Assembly (NCBI RefSeq): GCF_017355365.1
Contig: NZ_JADIJR010000023.1
Coordinates: 1 to 50,895 of the forward strand
Reading direction: 5' to 3'
DNA: 50,895 bases
DNA from: Microbacterium sp. SD291
GTDB taxonomy: Bacteria > Actinomycetota > Actinomycetes > Actinomycetales > Microbacteriaceae
Both the position numbers and the translations under genes were made by a program. Positions 34,293 to 45,646 of the stretch are shown one piece after another (positions within the stretch are counted from its first letter, which is position 1; every line of letters begins with the position of its first letter). Below the pieces are notes generated by a model. It was not told where the DNA came from. It was given only the letters and a program-made list of their open reading frames with translations, and made no database searches.

Positions 34293-35258
34293 ATGACGGA
34301 TGTGCTGATCCTCGGCGGTACCGGCTGGCTCTCCGGGCGCGTGGCGCGGCGGTGGCTCGACGCGGGCGCCACGGTGACCTGTCTGGCGCGCGGCGGGCGG
34401 CCCGCCCCCGACGGTGCGGTCCTGGTGACGGGCGACCGGGACTCGGCCGACGCCTACGCCGCCGTGTCCGGCTGTGACTGGGACGTGATCGTCGACGTCT
34501 CCTCCCGGGCCGACCATGTGGAGGCGGCGGTCGCGGCCCTCGGCGACCGCGCCGGCCGGTGGGTCCACGTGTCATCGATGTCCGTCTACGCCGACGATGC
34601 CACAGTCTGCGCGGACGAGTCGGCGCCACGGCATCCGCCCGCGCGCCCAGGAGACGACTACGAATACGGTGCGCAGAAGGTCGCGGGGGAGGACGCAGTG
34701 CTCGCCCTCGGAGGGCGGGCCCTCGTCGTGCGCCCAGGACTCATCGTCGGGGACGGCGACCCGAGCGATCGCTTCGGCTACTGGGCCGCGGCCTTCCTCC
34801 GTGCGGGGGAGGAGCCCGTGCTCCTCCCTCCGCTCGACGGGCGGAGCACCCAGGTGATCGACGTCGCCGACGTCGCCGAGTTCATCGTGACAGCGAGTTC
34901 CTCCGGTGCGGTGAATGCGATCGGCGACGTGCGCCCGCTCGAGGAGGTTCTCGATCGGGTGCGCGCTGCCGCGGGACACGTCGGTGATCTCGGCGTGGCG
35001 GACGAGGCGTGGCTTCTCCAACAGGGCGTCCAGCCCTGGGCGGGCGAGCGATCGCTGCCGCTCTGGCTGCCCGAGGACATGACGGGCTTCATGACCCGGT
35101 CGAACGTGCGATTCCGCGCCGCCGGGGGCTCGCTGCGCGCACTCGACGATACGATCGCGCGTGTCGTCGCGGACGAGCGTGCCCGTGGCGTCGACCGGGA
35201 GCGTCGCGCGGGGCTGACCAGGCCAGACGAGCTCGCTCTGCTCGCGATCCTTCCCTGA
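34293..35258 (+). CDS. NAD(P)-dependent epimerase/reductase-like protein (extended SDR)
   Basis: 321 residues. The N-terminal Rossmann motif VLILGGTGWLSGRVARRWLD is of the extended short-chain dehydrogenase type. GRWVHVSSMSVYADDATVC and YEYGAQKVAGEDAVL supply the Ser and Tyr-x-x-x-Lys pattern (YGAQK) of the active site, and RALVVRPGLIVGDGDPSDR is the usual substrate-side block. It probably acts on a sugar nucleotide or a small carbonyl substrate; this cannot be told from sequence. It stands alone between pheT and the TPP riboswitch, with about 100 nt upstream and no clear ribosome site. Confidence 0.85.
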   Translation: MTDVLILGGTGWLSGRVARRWLDAGATVTCLARGGRPAPDGAVLVTGDRDSADAYAAVSGCDWDVIVDVSSRADHVEAAVAALGDRAGRWVHVSSMSVYADDATVCADESAPRHPPARPGDDYEYGAQKVAGEDAVLALGGRALVVRPGLIVGDGDPSDRFGYWAAAFLRAGEEPVLLPPLDGRSTQVIDVADVAEFIVTASSSGAVNAIGDVRPLEEVLDRVRAAAGHVGDLGVADEAWLLQQGVQPWAGERSLPLWLPEDMTGFMTRSNVRFRAAGGSLRALDDTIARVVADERARGVDRERRAGLTRPDELALLAILP

Positions 35259-35290
35259 GCCGGCCTCCCGCGCCAGGGGCGGAGCGTCGC

Positions 35291-35296
35291 TAGACT
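35291..35296 (+). promoter_or_regulatory. -10 box of the thiD riboswitch transcript
   Basis: TAGACT about 8-12 nt before the first TPP-riboswitch stem, so the RNA would start almost at the aptamer. Confidence 0.6.
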
Positions 35297-35303
35297 GCCA
35301 GCA

Positions 35304-35379
35304 GTGACACGGGGTGCCGCGACCGCGGCTGAGAACAGACCCGTCGAACCTGATCTAGTTAGCACTAGCGAAGGGATGT
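35304..35379 (+). promoter_or_regulatory. TPP riboswitch (THI element)
   Basis: The conserved thi-box blocks are all present in order: GGGGTGC, GGCTGAGA, ACCCGTCGAACCTGATCT, then TAGTTAGCACTAGCG and GAAGGGA. The aptamer's 3' strand (GAAGGGA) is also the only candidate ribosome site for the ATG at 35383. Ligand binding should therefore hide it and block translation when thiamine diphosphate is plentiful (mechanism inferred from overlap). Confidence 0.97.
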
Positions 35380-35382
35380 CGC

Positions 35383-36924
35383 ATGAGCGATCTTCTGCGT
35401 CCAGCGTCCGCCTCCACCGTCCTCGAGCGTCTCGAACCTGGGGTCGCAGCGCCCCGCGTGCTCAGCATCGCGGGCAGCGACCCCTCCGGAGGCGCCGGCA
35501 TCCAGGCGGATCTCAAGTCGATCGCCGCGAACGGCGGCTACGGCATGGCGGTGATCACCGCCCTGACCGCGCAGAACACCTGCGGCGTGCGCGGCGTGCA
35601 CGTGCCGCCGCCCGAGTTCCTCCGCGCGCAACTGGAGGCGATCTCCGACGACATCGTCGTCGATGCGGTGAAGATCGGGATGCTGGCCAGCGCGGAGGTC
35701 ATCGGCGTGGTCGCCGGCTGGCTCGACGCAGTCCGCCCGCCTGTCGTCGTCCTCGACCCGGTGATGGTGGCCACGAGCGGTGACCGCCTGCTCGACGCCG
35801 ATGCGGAGACGGCGCTCGCCGCCCTCCTGACACGCGCGCACATCGTGACGCCGAACCTCGCCGAGCTCGCAGTGCTGGCAGGCCGACCGGTCACCGGCTG
35901 GACCGACGCGCTGGACGCGGCCGAGGAGCTGTCGGCCCGAATCGGCGCCACCATCCTCGTCAAGGGCGGACATCTCGACGCGGACCAGACGCCGGACGCG
36001 CTCGTCGACGCGGCGAAGGGCGTCCGCCGGGAGTTCGGCGGCGCCCGGATCGTCACCGGGAACACGCACGGCACCGGATGCTCGCTGTCCGCGGCGCTGA
36101 CCACTCGCCTCGCACTCGGCGAGGACCCGGCGGATGCCGTCGCTGCCACCCGCTCCTGGCTGCGCGAGTCGCTGCGCGCCGGCGCAGGGCTGATGGTCGG
36201 CCAGGGGCACGGACCGGTCAGCCACTTCGCGGGCATGTGGTCGCGCGGGGGCGTCGACACCCGGCCCGCGCCCGAGTCGATCGCGCATGACTGGTGGCAG
36301 CACATCTCCGGCATCCGATCCGGCATCGACGAGCTGCCGTTCGTCCGCGCACTCGCCGACGGCACGCTGCACCGGGAGCCGTTCCTGTTCTACCTCGGGC
36401 AGGACGCACTGTACCTCCGCGAGTACGCGCGGGTGCTGGCCGAGGCGGCGCGTCTCGCGCCCACCTCGGCCGAGCAGTCGTTCTGGGCGAACGCGGCGCA
36501 CGGCTCGATCGCCGGAGAGCTCGAGCTGCACTCGTCGTGGCTCGGACCCGGCGACGGCGCGACGTTCGCCGCGGAGCCCTCGGCTGCGACCACGGCCTAC
36601 CTCGATCACCTGCGCTCCGTGGCGTTCGGCGGCGACCACGCCGAGCTCATCGCGGCGATCCTGCCGTGCTTCTGGCTCTACACCGACCTCGGGCGGCGCC
36701 TGCATGCGGGGGAGTTCGGGGAGTACGCGCGTCAGGCCGAGCATCCGTACGCCTCCTGGCTCACCACGTACGCCGATCCGGTGTTCGAGGAGGCGACCGA
36801 GCGGGCGATCGAGTTCGTGACGCAGGCGGCCGCAGCGGCGGATCCCGCGCTGCGGGAGCGCATGCTGCGGGCCTTCGAGACCTCCAGCGCTCACGAGCTC
36901 GCGTTCTTCGCGATCGTGCCCTGA
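35383..36924 (+). CDS. thiD: Hydroxymethylpyrimidine kinase/phosphomethylpyrimidine kinase fused to TenA
   Basis: 513-residue fusion. Residues about 22-275 are ThiD, which phosphorylates HMP and HMP-P: LSIAGSDPSGGAGIQADLKS, VKIGMLASAEVI, VVLDPVMVATSGDRLLD, HIVTPNLAELAVLAGRPV, and anion-hole GNTHGTGCSLSAALTTRLA. Residues about 290-513 are TenA/thiaminase II-like, which salvages HMP from degraded thiamine: REPFLFYLGQDALYLREYAR, catalytic Cys429 in ILPCFWLYTDLG, and C-terminal SSAHELAFF with the conserved Glu. Both halves keep their active-site residues, so one polypeptide can release and phosphorylate the pyrimidine. It is controlled by the TPP riboswitch directly upstream. Confidence 0.96.
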   Translation: MSDLLRPASASTVLERLEPGVAAPRVLSIAGSDPSGGAGIQADLKSIAANGGYGMAVITALTAQNTCGVRGVHVPPPEFLRAQLEAISDDIVVDAVKIGMLASAEVIGVVAGWLDAVRPPVVVLDPVMVATSGDRLLDADAETALAALLTRAHIVTPNLAELAVLAGRPVTGWTDALDAAEELSARIGATILVKGGHLDADQTPDALVDAAKGVRREFGGARIVTGNTHGTGCSLSAALTTRLALGEDPADAVAATRSWLRESLRAGAGLMVGQGHGPVSHFAGMWSRGGVDTRPAPESIAHDWWQHISGIRSGIDELPFVRALADGTLHREPFLFYLGQDALYLREYARVLAEAARLAPTSAEQSFWANAAHGSIAGELELHSSWLGPGDGATFAAEPSAATTAYLDHLRSVAFGGDHAELIAAILPCFWLYTDLGRRLHAGEFGEYARQAEHPYASWLTTYADPVFEEATERAIEFVTQAAAAADPALRERMLRAFETSSAHELAFFAIVP

Positions 36925-36970
36925 GCTCCGGTGTTACGCGCGTGATTTGCGGATGCCGTCGCGCCCGCGC

Positions 36971-36976
36971 TATCGT
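36971..36976 (+). promoter_or_regulatory. -10 box ahead of the arg leader ORF
   Basis: TATCGT, with 6 nt to the ATG of a short ORF; a TTGCGG at 36947-36952 with 18-nt spacing is a weak -35. Confidence 0.5.
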
Positions 36977-36982
36977 CGCGGC

Positions 36983-37066
36983 ATGCCTTCGGCCGCCACC
37001 GCGACACTGACGCTCGTTCCGAGCGTCATCGCTGTGCACCGACGCCGCGGCGGCCGCCGACTCTAG
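36983..37066 (+). CDS. Candidate arginine leader peptide (27 aa)
   Basis: Short ORF beginning 6 nt after a TATCGT -10 box, so probably leaderless. The peptide starts MPSAATATLTLVPSVIAV and ends HRRRGGRRL before a TAG: five Arg codons in its last eight positions, two of them CGA, which is rare in high-GC genomes. It lies 125 nt before argC, the first gene of the arginine cluster. A perfect 9-bp hairpin (37008-37016/37020-37028) forms within the ORF. The Arg-codon stretch (GCGGCGGC) can pair with GCCGCC near 37120, in competition with a CGGCG/CGCCG hairpin around 37100-37125. These features fit ribosome-mediated attenuation; no such arg leader is known to me, so the role is inference. Confidence 0.5.
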   Translation: MPSAATATLTLVPSVIAVHRRRGGRRL

Positions 37067-37191
37067 GCGACCCTGCGCTCCTGCCTGCACATGCACGGCG
37101 GTCGAGAGCCGGTGTCGCCGCCCCGGCCCCCGACCCCTTGCCTGCCGAGAAGCGAGAGCTTGTCGAAAAGCATGACCGTTAAGGTAGAAGC

Positions 37192-38256
37192 ATGACGTAC
37201 ACCGTCGCCGTCTCCGGCGCATCCGGCTATGCGGGCGGCGAGATTCTGCGCCTCCTCGCCGATCACCCCGACATCGAGATCCGCACCGTCACGGCGCATT
37301 CGAACGCGGGACAGCCGCTCATCGAGCACCAGCCGCACCTGCGCTCGCTCGCCCACCTCACCCTGCAGGACACGACTCCCGAGATCCTCTCCGGCCACGA
37401 CATCGTGTTCCTCGCACTGCCGCATGGCCAGTCCGGGCAGTACACCGACGCGCTCGGCTCCGTTCCGCTGATCATCGACGCGGGCGCTGACCACCGGCTC
37501 ACCTCGAAGGACTCGTGGGACGCCTTCTACGGCGGGGTCTTCCACGACCCGTGGACCTACGGCGTGCCCGAGCTGATCGTCGAAGGGACGAAGCAGCGCG
37601 AGCACCTCCGCGGCGCCACGCGCATCGCCGCCCCCGGGTGCAATGCCTCGACTGTGAGCCTCAGCCTGGTGCCGGGTGTCGCCGCAGGGGTCATCGATCC
37701 CGCGGACATCGTGAGCGTCCTCGCGGTCGGCCCTTCGGGTGCGGGCAAGAGCCTGAAGCCGAATCTGCTCGCCAGTGAGATCCTCGGCAGCGCCAACCCG
37801 TACGCGGTCGGCGGCACGCACCGGCACATCCCCGAGATCCGCCAGGCGCTCGGCGCGGCCCTTCGACGGGCTCAGGGCTGGGACGCCGACGGCATCCGCA
37901 TCTCGTTCACCCCTGTGCTGGTGCCGATGTCACGCGGCATCCTCGCCACCTCCTCCGCCCCGATCGTCGACGGCGTGAGCGACGCGCAGATCCGCGACGC
38001 CTGGCAGGACGCATACGGCGACGAGACCTTCGTGCAGATGCTGCCGGAGGGGCACTTCCCGCGCACCGCCGACGTGATCGGCGCCAACACGGCGCTGATC
38101 GGCCTCGCCATCGACCGCGCCGCGAACCGCGTCACCGTCGTCACCGCTGTCGACAACCTCGTCAAGGGCACCGCGGGAGCCGCCATCCAGTCCATGAACA
38201 TCGCGCTGGGTCTGCCAGAGGCCCGCGCCCTCTCAGTGAACGGAGTCGCGCCGTGA
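37192..38256 (+). CDS. argC: N-acetyl-gamma-glutamyl-phosphate reductase
   Basis: 354-residue enzyme of arginine synthesis, reducing N-acetylglutamyl phosphate to the semialdehyde with NADPH. Rossmann start [35 protein letters not shown], catalytic Cys150 in [38 protein letters not shown] and the C-terminal [24 protein letters not shown] lies before the ATG. Around residues 222-229 the sequence [13 protein letters not shown] is encoded by a 19-bp REP-like element, a variant of the one in pheT. The gene heads argCJBDFH; argJ begins in its stop codon. Confidence 0.97.
   Translation: MTYTVAVSGASGYAGGEILRLLADHPDIEIRTVTAHSNAGQPLIEHQPHLRSLAHLTLQDTTPEILSGHDIVFLALPHGQSGQYTDALGSVPLIIDAGADHRLTSKDSWDAFYGGVFHDPWTYGVPELIVEGTKQREHLRGATRIAAPGCNASTVSLSLVPGVAAGVIDPADIVSVLAVGPSGAGKSLKPNLLASEILGSANPYAVGGTHRHIPEIRQALGAALRRAQGWDADGIRISFTPVLVPMSRGILATSSAPIVDGVSDAQIRDAWQDAYGDETFVQMLPEGHFPRTADVIGANTALIGLAIDRAANRVTVVTAVDNLVKGTAGAAIQSMNIALGLPEARALSVNGVAP
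37859..37877. repeat. REP-like 19-bp palindromic element inside argC
   Basis: CCCTTCGACGGGCTCAGGG differs from the pheT copy at one base and has the same CCCT/AGGG ends. It is read in a different frame from the pheT copy (ALRRAQG here). Confidence 0.7.
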
Positions 38257-39410
38257 GCGTCACCGCACCCGCAGGATTCGAGGCGGCAGGCGTCGCCGCC
38301 GGCCTGAAGTCCACAGGCAAGCCCGATGTGGCCGTCGTCGTCAACCGCGGCCCCCGAAAGGTCGGCGCCGCGGTCTTCACCAGCAACAGGGCGAAGGCGA
38401 ACCCGATCATCTGGTCGCAGCAGGCCGTCGCCGACCGCATCGTGGAGGCCGTCGTCCTCAACTCGGGCGGCGCGAACTGCTTCACAGGCAGCTTCGGGTT
38501 CCAGACCACGCACCAGACCGCGGAGAAGGCGGCCGAGCTCCTCGGCGTCAGCGCCGGCGACGTGCTGATCTGCTCGACCGGGCTGATCGGCGTCGGCGAC
38601 GAGGTCTTCCGCGGCAAGGTGCTCGCGGGCACCGAGCAGGCGATCGCCGAGCTCAGCGCCGACGGGGGAGAGCGCGCGGCGCAGGCGATCATGACCACGG
38701 ACACGGTGGCCAAGACGGCCGTCGTCAGTCGCGACGGATGGACGATCGGCGGTATGGCGAAGGGCGCGGGGATGCTCGCGCCGGGGCTTGCGACCATGCT
38801 CGTCGTCATCACGACGGATGCCGTCCTCGAGCCGCTCGAGGCGGACGCGGCGCTCCGCGGCGCGACGGGGCGGACGTTCGACCGGCTCGACTCCGACGGC
38901 TGCATGTCGACCAACGACCAGGTCACCCTGCTCGCCAACGGCGCCTCCGGGATCGTGCCGGATCTCGACGAGTTCGCGGCAGCGCTGGCGGAGCTCTGCC
39001 AGGAGCTGGCGGTGAAGCTGCAGGGCGACGCGGAGGGCGCGAGCCATGACATCACGATCGAGGTGCAGCACGCGGCATCCGAGGCCGACGCCGTCGAGGT
39101 GGGCCGCTCGGTCGCGCGCAACAACCTCTTCAAGGCCGCGATCTTCGGCAACGACCCGAACTGGGGTCGGGTGCTGGCTGCGATCGGCACCACCGCCGCC
39201 CAGTTCGACCCCTATGACGTCGACGTCTGGATGAACGGCGTGCGCGTGTGCAGCGAGGGCGGGCCCGATCGCCCGCGCGACGAGGTCGACCTGACCCCGC
39301 GGGCCACGCACCTGGTCATCGACCTGAAGGTGGGCGACGCCACCGCGACGATCCTCACCAACGACCTCACCCACGACTACGTGCACGAGAACAGTGCGTA
39401 CGCCTCATGA
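38253..39410 (+). CDS. argJ: Bifunctional ornithine acetyltransferase/N-acetylglutamate synthase
   Basis: 385-residue ArgJ, which recycles the acetyl group between N-acetylornithine and glutamate. It cleaves itself before the catalytic Thr181 in [16 protein letters not shown]. Other blocks: [71 protein letters not shown] and [20 protein letters not shown]. It starts with GTG overlapping the argC stop (GTGA) and overlaps argB by ATGA. Whether it also makes N-acetylglutamate from acetyl-CoA cannot be read from sequence. Confidence 0.97.
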   Translation: MSVTAPAGFEAAGVAAGLKSTGKPDVAVVVNRGPRKVGAAVFTSNRAKANPIIWSQQAVADRIVEAVVLNSGGANCFTGSFGFQTTHQTAEKAAELLGVSAGDVLICSTGLIGVGDEVFRGKVLAGTEQAIAELSADGGERAAQAIMTTDTVAKTAVVSRDGWTIGGMAKGAGMLAPGLATMLVVITTDAVLEPLEADAALRGATGRTFDRLDSDGCMSTNDQVTLLANGASGIVPDLDEFAAALAELCQELAVKLQGDAEGASHDITIEVQHAASEADAVEVGRSVARNNLFKAAIFGNDPNWGRVLAAIGTTAAQFDPYDVDVWMNGVRVCSEGGPDRPRDEVDLTPRATHLVIDLKVGDATATILTNDLTHDYVHENSAYAS

Positions 39411-40324
39411 CCGACATCCAGGACACCACGCCCGACGTCGCGGCCGTCAAGGCGGGCACGCTCATCGAGTCGCTGCCGTGGCTGAAGAAGTTCCGCGACC
39501 AGATCGTCGTCGTCAAGTACGGCGGGAACGCGATGGTCTCCGACGAGCTGCAGGAGGCGTTCGCGCAGGACATCGCGTACCTACGCTATGTCGGCGTGCT
39601 GCCGGTCGTCGTGCACGGCGGCGGCCCGCAGATCTCCGACATGCTGCAGCGGCTGGAGATCCCGAGCGAGTTCAAGGGCGGCTACCGGGTCACCAACACC
39701 GAGGCGATCGGCGTGGTGCGCATGGTGCTCACCGGCCAGGTGAACCCGCAGCTGGTGTCGAAGATCAACTCCCACGGTCCCATCGCGACGGGGCTCAGCG
39801 GCGAGGACGCCGGACTCTTCGGCGGACGCCGCCGCGGGGTCATGATCGACGGCGAGGAGATCGACCTCGGACGCGTCGGCGACGTCGTCGAGGTCGACCC
39901 GACGCCTGTGCTCGACCACCTCGCCGCAGGGCGGGTGCCCGTGGTCTCCAGCATCGCGCCGGATCTCGACCACCCCGGGCAGTCTCTCAACGTCAACGCG
40001 GATGCCGCGGCCGCGGCTCTCGCGGTGGCGCTGAACGCCAGCAAGCTGGTCATCCTCACCGACGTGCCAGGGCTCTACGCCGACTGGCCGAACCGCGACT
40101 CTCTCGTGTCGCACCTCACCTCGGACGCGCTGATCGAGATGCTGCCGGGCCTGGAGTCCGGCATGATCCCGAAGATGCGGGCATGCCTCGACGCGGTCGA
40201 GGGCGGCGTGGACGCCGCGGCGATCATCGACGGACGGGTGCCGCACTCGGTGCTCGTCGAGCTCTTCACCAGCAAGGGAATCGGAACAGAAGTGGTCATG
40301 GGAAGCACGGAGTCGAAAGCATGA
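39407..40324 (+). CDS. argB: Acetylglutamate kinase
   Basis: 305-residue amino acid kinase, normally the feedback-controlled step of the cyclic pathway. Motifs: [94 protein letters not shown] and [20 protein letters not shown]. The N-terminal helix ([18 protein letters not shown]) is the type found in arginine-inhibited hexameric enzymes. The ATG at 39407 lies in the argJ stop; the longer open frame upstream is inside argJ. Confidence 0.97.
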   Translation: MTDIQDTTPDVAAVKAGTLIESLPWLKKFRDQIVVVKYGGNAMVSDELQEAFAQDIAYLRYVGVLPVVVHGGGPQISDMLQRLEIPSEFKGGYRVTNTEAIGVVRMVLTGQVNPQLVSKINSHGPIATGLSGEDAGLFGGRRRGVMIDGEEIDLGRVGDVVEVDPTPVLDHLAAGRVPVVSSIAPDLDHPGQSLNVNADAAAAALAVALNASKLVILTDVPGLYADWPNRDSLVSHLTSDALIEMLPGLESGMIPKMRACLDAVEGGVDAAAIIDGRVPHSVLVELFTSKGIGTEVVMGSTESKA

Positions 40325-41526
40325 GCAACTGGCAGGATGACGCGGCGAGCCACCTGGTCCTGAACGCGGGACCGCGCCTGGCGATGCTGGTCCGCGGCGA
40401 AGGCTCCTACCTCTGGGACTCTGAGGGAAGGCGCCACCTCGACTTCCTCGCGGGGATCGCGGTGACCTCGCTCGGGCACGCGCACCCCGTGTTCGTCGAC
40501 GCCGTCTCGAGGCAGGCCGCGACCCTCGCACACGTGTCGAACTACTTCGCGACCCCGCCGCAGCTCGCCCTCGCTGCACGCCTCAAGCGGCTCGCGGGTG
40601 CCGGCATCGACGGTCGTGTGTTCTTCTCGAACTCCGGCGCCGAGGCGAACGAGGCGGCGTTCAAGCTGGCCCGCCTGCACGGCGGCACGGAGAAGCCCCG
40701 CATCATCGCTCTGGAGAACGGCTTCCACGGTCGCACCATGGGCTCGCTCGCCATGACCGCGAAGGCCTCGATGCGTGCGCCGTTCGAGCCGATGCCCGGC
40801 GGGGTCGAGCACATCCCGGCGACGATCGACGCGCTGGAGCAGGCCATCGACGACCGCGTCGCCGCCGTCATCGTCGAGCCGATCCAGGGCGAGGCCGGCG
40901 TCGTCGAGCTGCCGGACGGCTACCTCGCGGCCGCTCGGGCGCTCACCCTCGCACACGGCGCGCTGCTCATCGTCGACGAGATCCAGACAGGGGCGGGTCG
41001 CACCGGCGCCTGGTTCGGTTTCAGCCACGAGGGCATCACGCCCGACGCCATCACCCTCGCGAAGGGGATCGGCGGTGGCTTCCCGATCGGGGCGCTCGTC
41101 ACCTACGGCGCAGCGAGCGCGCTCTTCACGCCCGGATCCCACGGCTCGACGTTCGGCGGGAACCCGCTGGCGACCGCGGTCGCCGACGCGGTGCTCGCGG
41201 AGATCGAGCGCGCGGGGCTGGTCGACAACGCCGCCCGTCGCGGCACCGAGCTGCAGGAGATCATCTCCGGCCTCGACTCGCCGCTGATCGCCGGCGTCCG
41301 CGGACGCGGCCTCCTGATCGGCGTCGCACTGTCCGCACCCGTGGCGGGAGATGTGGTCTCCGCGGCGCAGGAGCGCGGCCTCATCATCAACGCCGCGAAC
41401 CCCGAGACCGTCCGCATCGCGCCGGCTCTCAACATCGGCGACGCCGAGCTGGCCGAGTTCCGCGAGCTGTTCGCCGCCGCGCTCGCCGATGTCGCCGCAT
41501 CCCTCACCACCTCCGGAAAGGCCTGA
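40321..41526 (+). CDS. argD: Acetylornithine aminotransferase
   Basis: 401-residue class III PLP aminotransferase that makes N-acetylornithine from the semialdehyde. Blocks: [95 protein letters not shown] and PLP lysine K248 in [16 protein letters not shown], then [19 protein letters not shown]. The ATG overlaps the argB stop (ATGA). Confidence 0.97.
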   Translation: MSNWQDDAASHLVLNAGPRLAMLVRGEGSYLWDSEGRRHLDFLAGIAVTSLGHAHPVFVDAVSRQAATLAHVSNYFATPPQLALAARLKRLAGAGIDGRVFFSNSGAEANEAAFKLARLHGGTEKPRIIALENGFHGRTMGSLAMTAKASMRAPFEPMPGGVEHIPATIDALEQAIDDRVAAVIVEPIQGEAGVVELPDGYLAAARALTLAHGALLIVDEIQTGAGRTGAWFGFSHEGITPDAITLAKGIGGGFPIGALVTYGAASALFTPGSHGSTFGGNPLATAVADAVLAEIERAGLVDNAARRGTELQEIISGLDSPLIAGVRGRGLLIGVALSAPVAGDVVSAAQERGLIINAANPETVRIAPALNIGDAELAEFRELFAAALADVAASLTTSGKA

Positions 41527-41529
41527 ACC

Positions 41530-43895
<2,366 letters not shown>

Positions 43896-43900
43896 GCGGC

Positions 43901-44005
43901 GATGACGATTCGCGGAGGTCGTGACGATTCACGGAGGTTCTCGTGAGTCGTCTCCGTGATCCGTCATCGTCTCCGTGATCCGTCATGGTGAATCCGTGAA
44001 TCATC
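43901..44005. repeat. Left cluster of 17-bp palindromic repeats beside DUF559 gene
   Basis: Five copies of a unit close to GATGACGATTCACGGAG. Two point right (43901-43917, 43921-43937) and three point left (43952-43968, 43971-43987, and a degenerate 43991-44005). Neighbouring copies repeat every 19-20 bp. The opposed copies can fold into a hairpin with two mismatches. The last copy runs into the stop codon of the DUF559 gene. The cluster also lies where the argH terminator would be expected. Confidence 0.85.
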
Positions 44006-44840
44006 AGCGGATCAGTCGGAGCCGGCGCAGGGCGCCGAGAAGGGCCGCCTGCACAGTCGGCCAGTGATGGACGATCTGCGCATAGTCGAACCTAAGGGTC
44101 TCGTAGCCGAGTGCGGATGCCGCGGCATCCCGCGCCAGATCGCGATGGCGATGCTCGGGCTTCCCATGATTGTCTTCACCGTCTGCTTCCAGGATCAGTC
44201 GCCCGGCGATCACGAAATCGACTCTCCCCACCCCATCGATCTCGACCTGACAGTCCAGTCGGATCCCGAGTACGTGCAAGCGCAGCCTCAGAAGCGATTC
44301 GAGTCCGCTGTCGGCATCCGCGCGGGCGAGATCGACGAGCCAGCGTGCCGTTCTCGGCAGCGCAGCGCGGATCCGCATTCGTGTCGCCCTGGTGATCTTC
44401 CCGAGTCGCCAAGCAGATTCGAACGCGGCGAAGAAGGCCTCGTCGCCTGCACACCGACGCAGATGGAGCAGGGCTGTGTCGATCGTCACCGACCCGAGCG
44501 GCGGTTCGCCCGAGTAGTAGTGCGACGTGCACGTGCACGTCGCGTGCCGGAGTGGGTGCTGCTTCGGTCCCAGCCATACGTGCGGACCGTCAGCCGCGGG
44601 CAGCACCCAGATCCTGTGACGGCGCAGCACGCTCGCGCAGCTGAGGGCTCCGCCGTGCTCGATGGCCGCCTTCACCTCGGAGCTGAGCGAAGCAGTGGCG
44701 AACACGCCACCGCGGATACGCTCTATGGATCCGCCCCTGACCTGCGCGGCGAGCGACTGCCGGGTGAACCCGAGTCCCTGCAGGGTGGAGCCTCGGGCGA
44801 TCCCGCCGAGTCTGTCGATGGTGTCCTTGGCTGAGAGCAT
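44004..44840 (-). CDS. DUF559 (PD-(D/E)XK nuclease-like) protein with N-terminal AbiEi-like domain
   Basis: 278 residues. The N-terminal part (LGGIARGSTLQGLGFTRQSL, then GGSIERIRGGVFA) looks like the winged-helix domain of AbiEi-type antitoxins. The C-terminal about 105 residues match DUF559, related to Vsr-type endonucleases: SGLESLLRLRLHVLGIRLDC, QVEIDGVGRVDFVIAGRLIL with the D..E(A/V)DG pattern in LILEADGEDNHG, then RDLARDAAASALGYETLRFD. Acidic residues expected for a metal site are present. The ATG at 44840 is preferred over a GTG at 44867 on family grounds; neither has a clear ribosome site. Codon use looks less GC-biased than in the arg genes. The gene is bracketed by 17-bp repeat clusters. 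Function unknown; DNA cleavage is inference. Confidence 0.8.
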   Translation of the reverse strand: MLSAKDTIDRLGGIARGSTLQGLGFTRQSLAAQVRGGSIERIRGGVFATASLSSEVKAAIEHGGALSCASVLRRHRIWVLPAADGPHVWLGPKQHPLRHATCTCTSHYYSGEPPLGSVTIDTALLHLRRCAGDEAFFAAFESAWRLGKITRATRMRIRAALPRTARWLVDLARADADSGLESLLRLRLHVLGIRLDCQVEIDGVGRVDFVIAGRLILEADGEDNHGKPEHRHRDLARDAAASALGYETLRFDYAQIVHHWPTVQAALLGALRRLRLIR

Positions 44841-44958
44841 GCGAACAACCGTGCCGCATCGGTCCACCGGAACGGTGCTCGAAAGCGCGGCTGTGGACGG
44901 ATTCTTGTGAACTGGTGAATGTGCAGAGCGAGTGACGACGACGACGAACCGATGAGTT

Positions 44959-45026
44959 CATGACGATCAGCGGAGGATCAGTTGCCATTCCTCCGTGAAT
45001 CGTCACCGGCTCCGTGAATCGTCATC
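44959..45026. repeat. Right cluster of 17-bp palindromic repeats beside DUF559 gene
   Basis: Three copies of the same unit as in the left cluster: one pointing right (44959-44975) and two pointing left (44991-45007, 45010-45026). The first two form a 16-bp inverted repeat with two mismatches around a 14-nt loop. The last copy ends 9 nt before the stop of the DUF1349 gene. The stretch between this cluster and the DUF559 start (44841-44958) shows no gene. Confidence 0.85.
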
Positions 45027-45034
45027 GACCGTCC

Positions 45035-45619
45035 TCAGTGCAGGGCCGCGTCCGCCGCGCTCCGCTCCCACCGCGTGAACCGCACGGTGAGCCCGGCGCG
45101 GGTGGGAGCGGCCAGGAACGGGCCGGCGGATGCCTCGGCGTCGCCGTCGAACGGAGCCACCCGCACCAGCCGCCATTCGCCTTCGTCGGCGCGGGCGCGC
45201 ACGATGAGTGCATCCGGCCAGCGGCTCACGCGCACGGTGATCTCGCTGCCGTGCCATTCGTCGACCCACCCGACGGACCAGTCCGAGTTCCGGTCGGTGA
45301 CGACGGCGCCCAGCCCGAGATGACCGTCGGCGTACTCGACGCCCGCCTTGACCCAGCGCTCCTCGTCGATCCGCACGAAGGCGCCGGCCTGATCGAACTG
45401 GCCGTCCCAGGGTGCGCGGAACGAGACCTCGATCGCCTCTCCGACGGCGAGAGGTGCGAGGAGGGCATGCTCGGTGTCGTGCACGAAGCCGTAGGCGGTC
45501 CGACGCCACGCGTCGCTTCCCTCGGCGGCGGTGACATCGAGATGGCCGTCTGCGGAGAGTGCGACGGGAGCGTGGGTCCAGGCGCCTTCGGTCCAGGCGA
45601 TGATGTTCGATTCAGGCAT
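45035..45619 (-). CDS. DUF1349 domain protein
   Basis: 194-residue soluble protein of the DUF1349 family (beta-sandwich, concanavalin-like). Conserved-looking blocks: DAWRRTAYGFVHDTEHALLA, VSFRAPWDGQFDQAGAFVRI, DEERWVKAGVEYADGHLGLG, AVVTDRNSDWSVG and WRLVRVAPF. Function unknown; the fold suggests carbohydrate binding but no evidence supports this here. TACTCT on the minus strand (45632-45627) ends 7 nt before the ATG, so the transcript is probably leaderless. It is divergent from the SatD gene; the palindrome between them overlaps its -35 region. Confidence 0.87.
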   Translation of the reverse strand: MPESNIIAWTEGAWTHAPVALSADGHLDVTAAEGSDAWRRTAYGFVHDTEHALLAPLAVGEAIEVSFRAPWDGQFDQAGAFVRIDEERWVKAGVEYADGHLGLGAVVTDRNSDWSVGWVDEWHGSEITVRVSRWPDALIVRARADEGEWRLVRVAPFDGDAEASAGPFLAAPTRAGLTVRFTRWERSAADAALH

Positions 45620-45646
45620 GACACTCAGAGTATAGACAGATAGGGC

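Noticed and set aside
39394..40320. A 309-codon extension upstream of argD in the same frame
   Set aside because: It overlaps argB completely and is Arg-rich noise; argD proper starts at the ATG overlapping the argB stop.
43901..45026. CRISPR array
   Set aside because: The repeats are short, imperfect, in both orientations and almost without spacers, and no cas gene is nearby.
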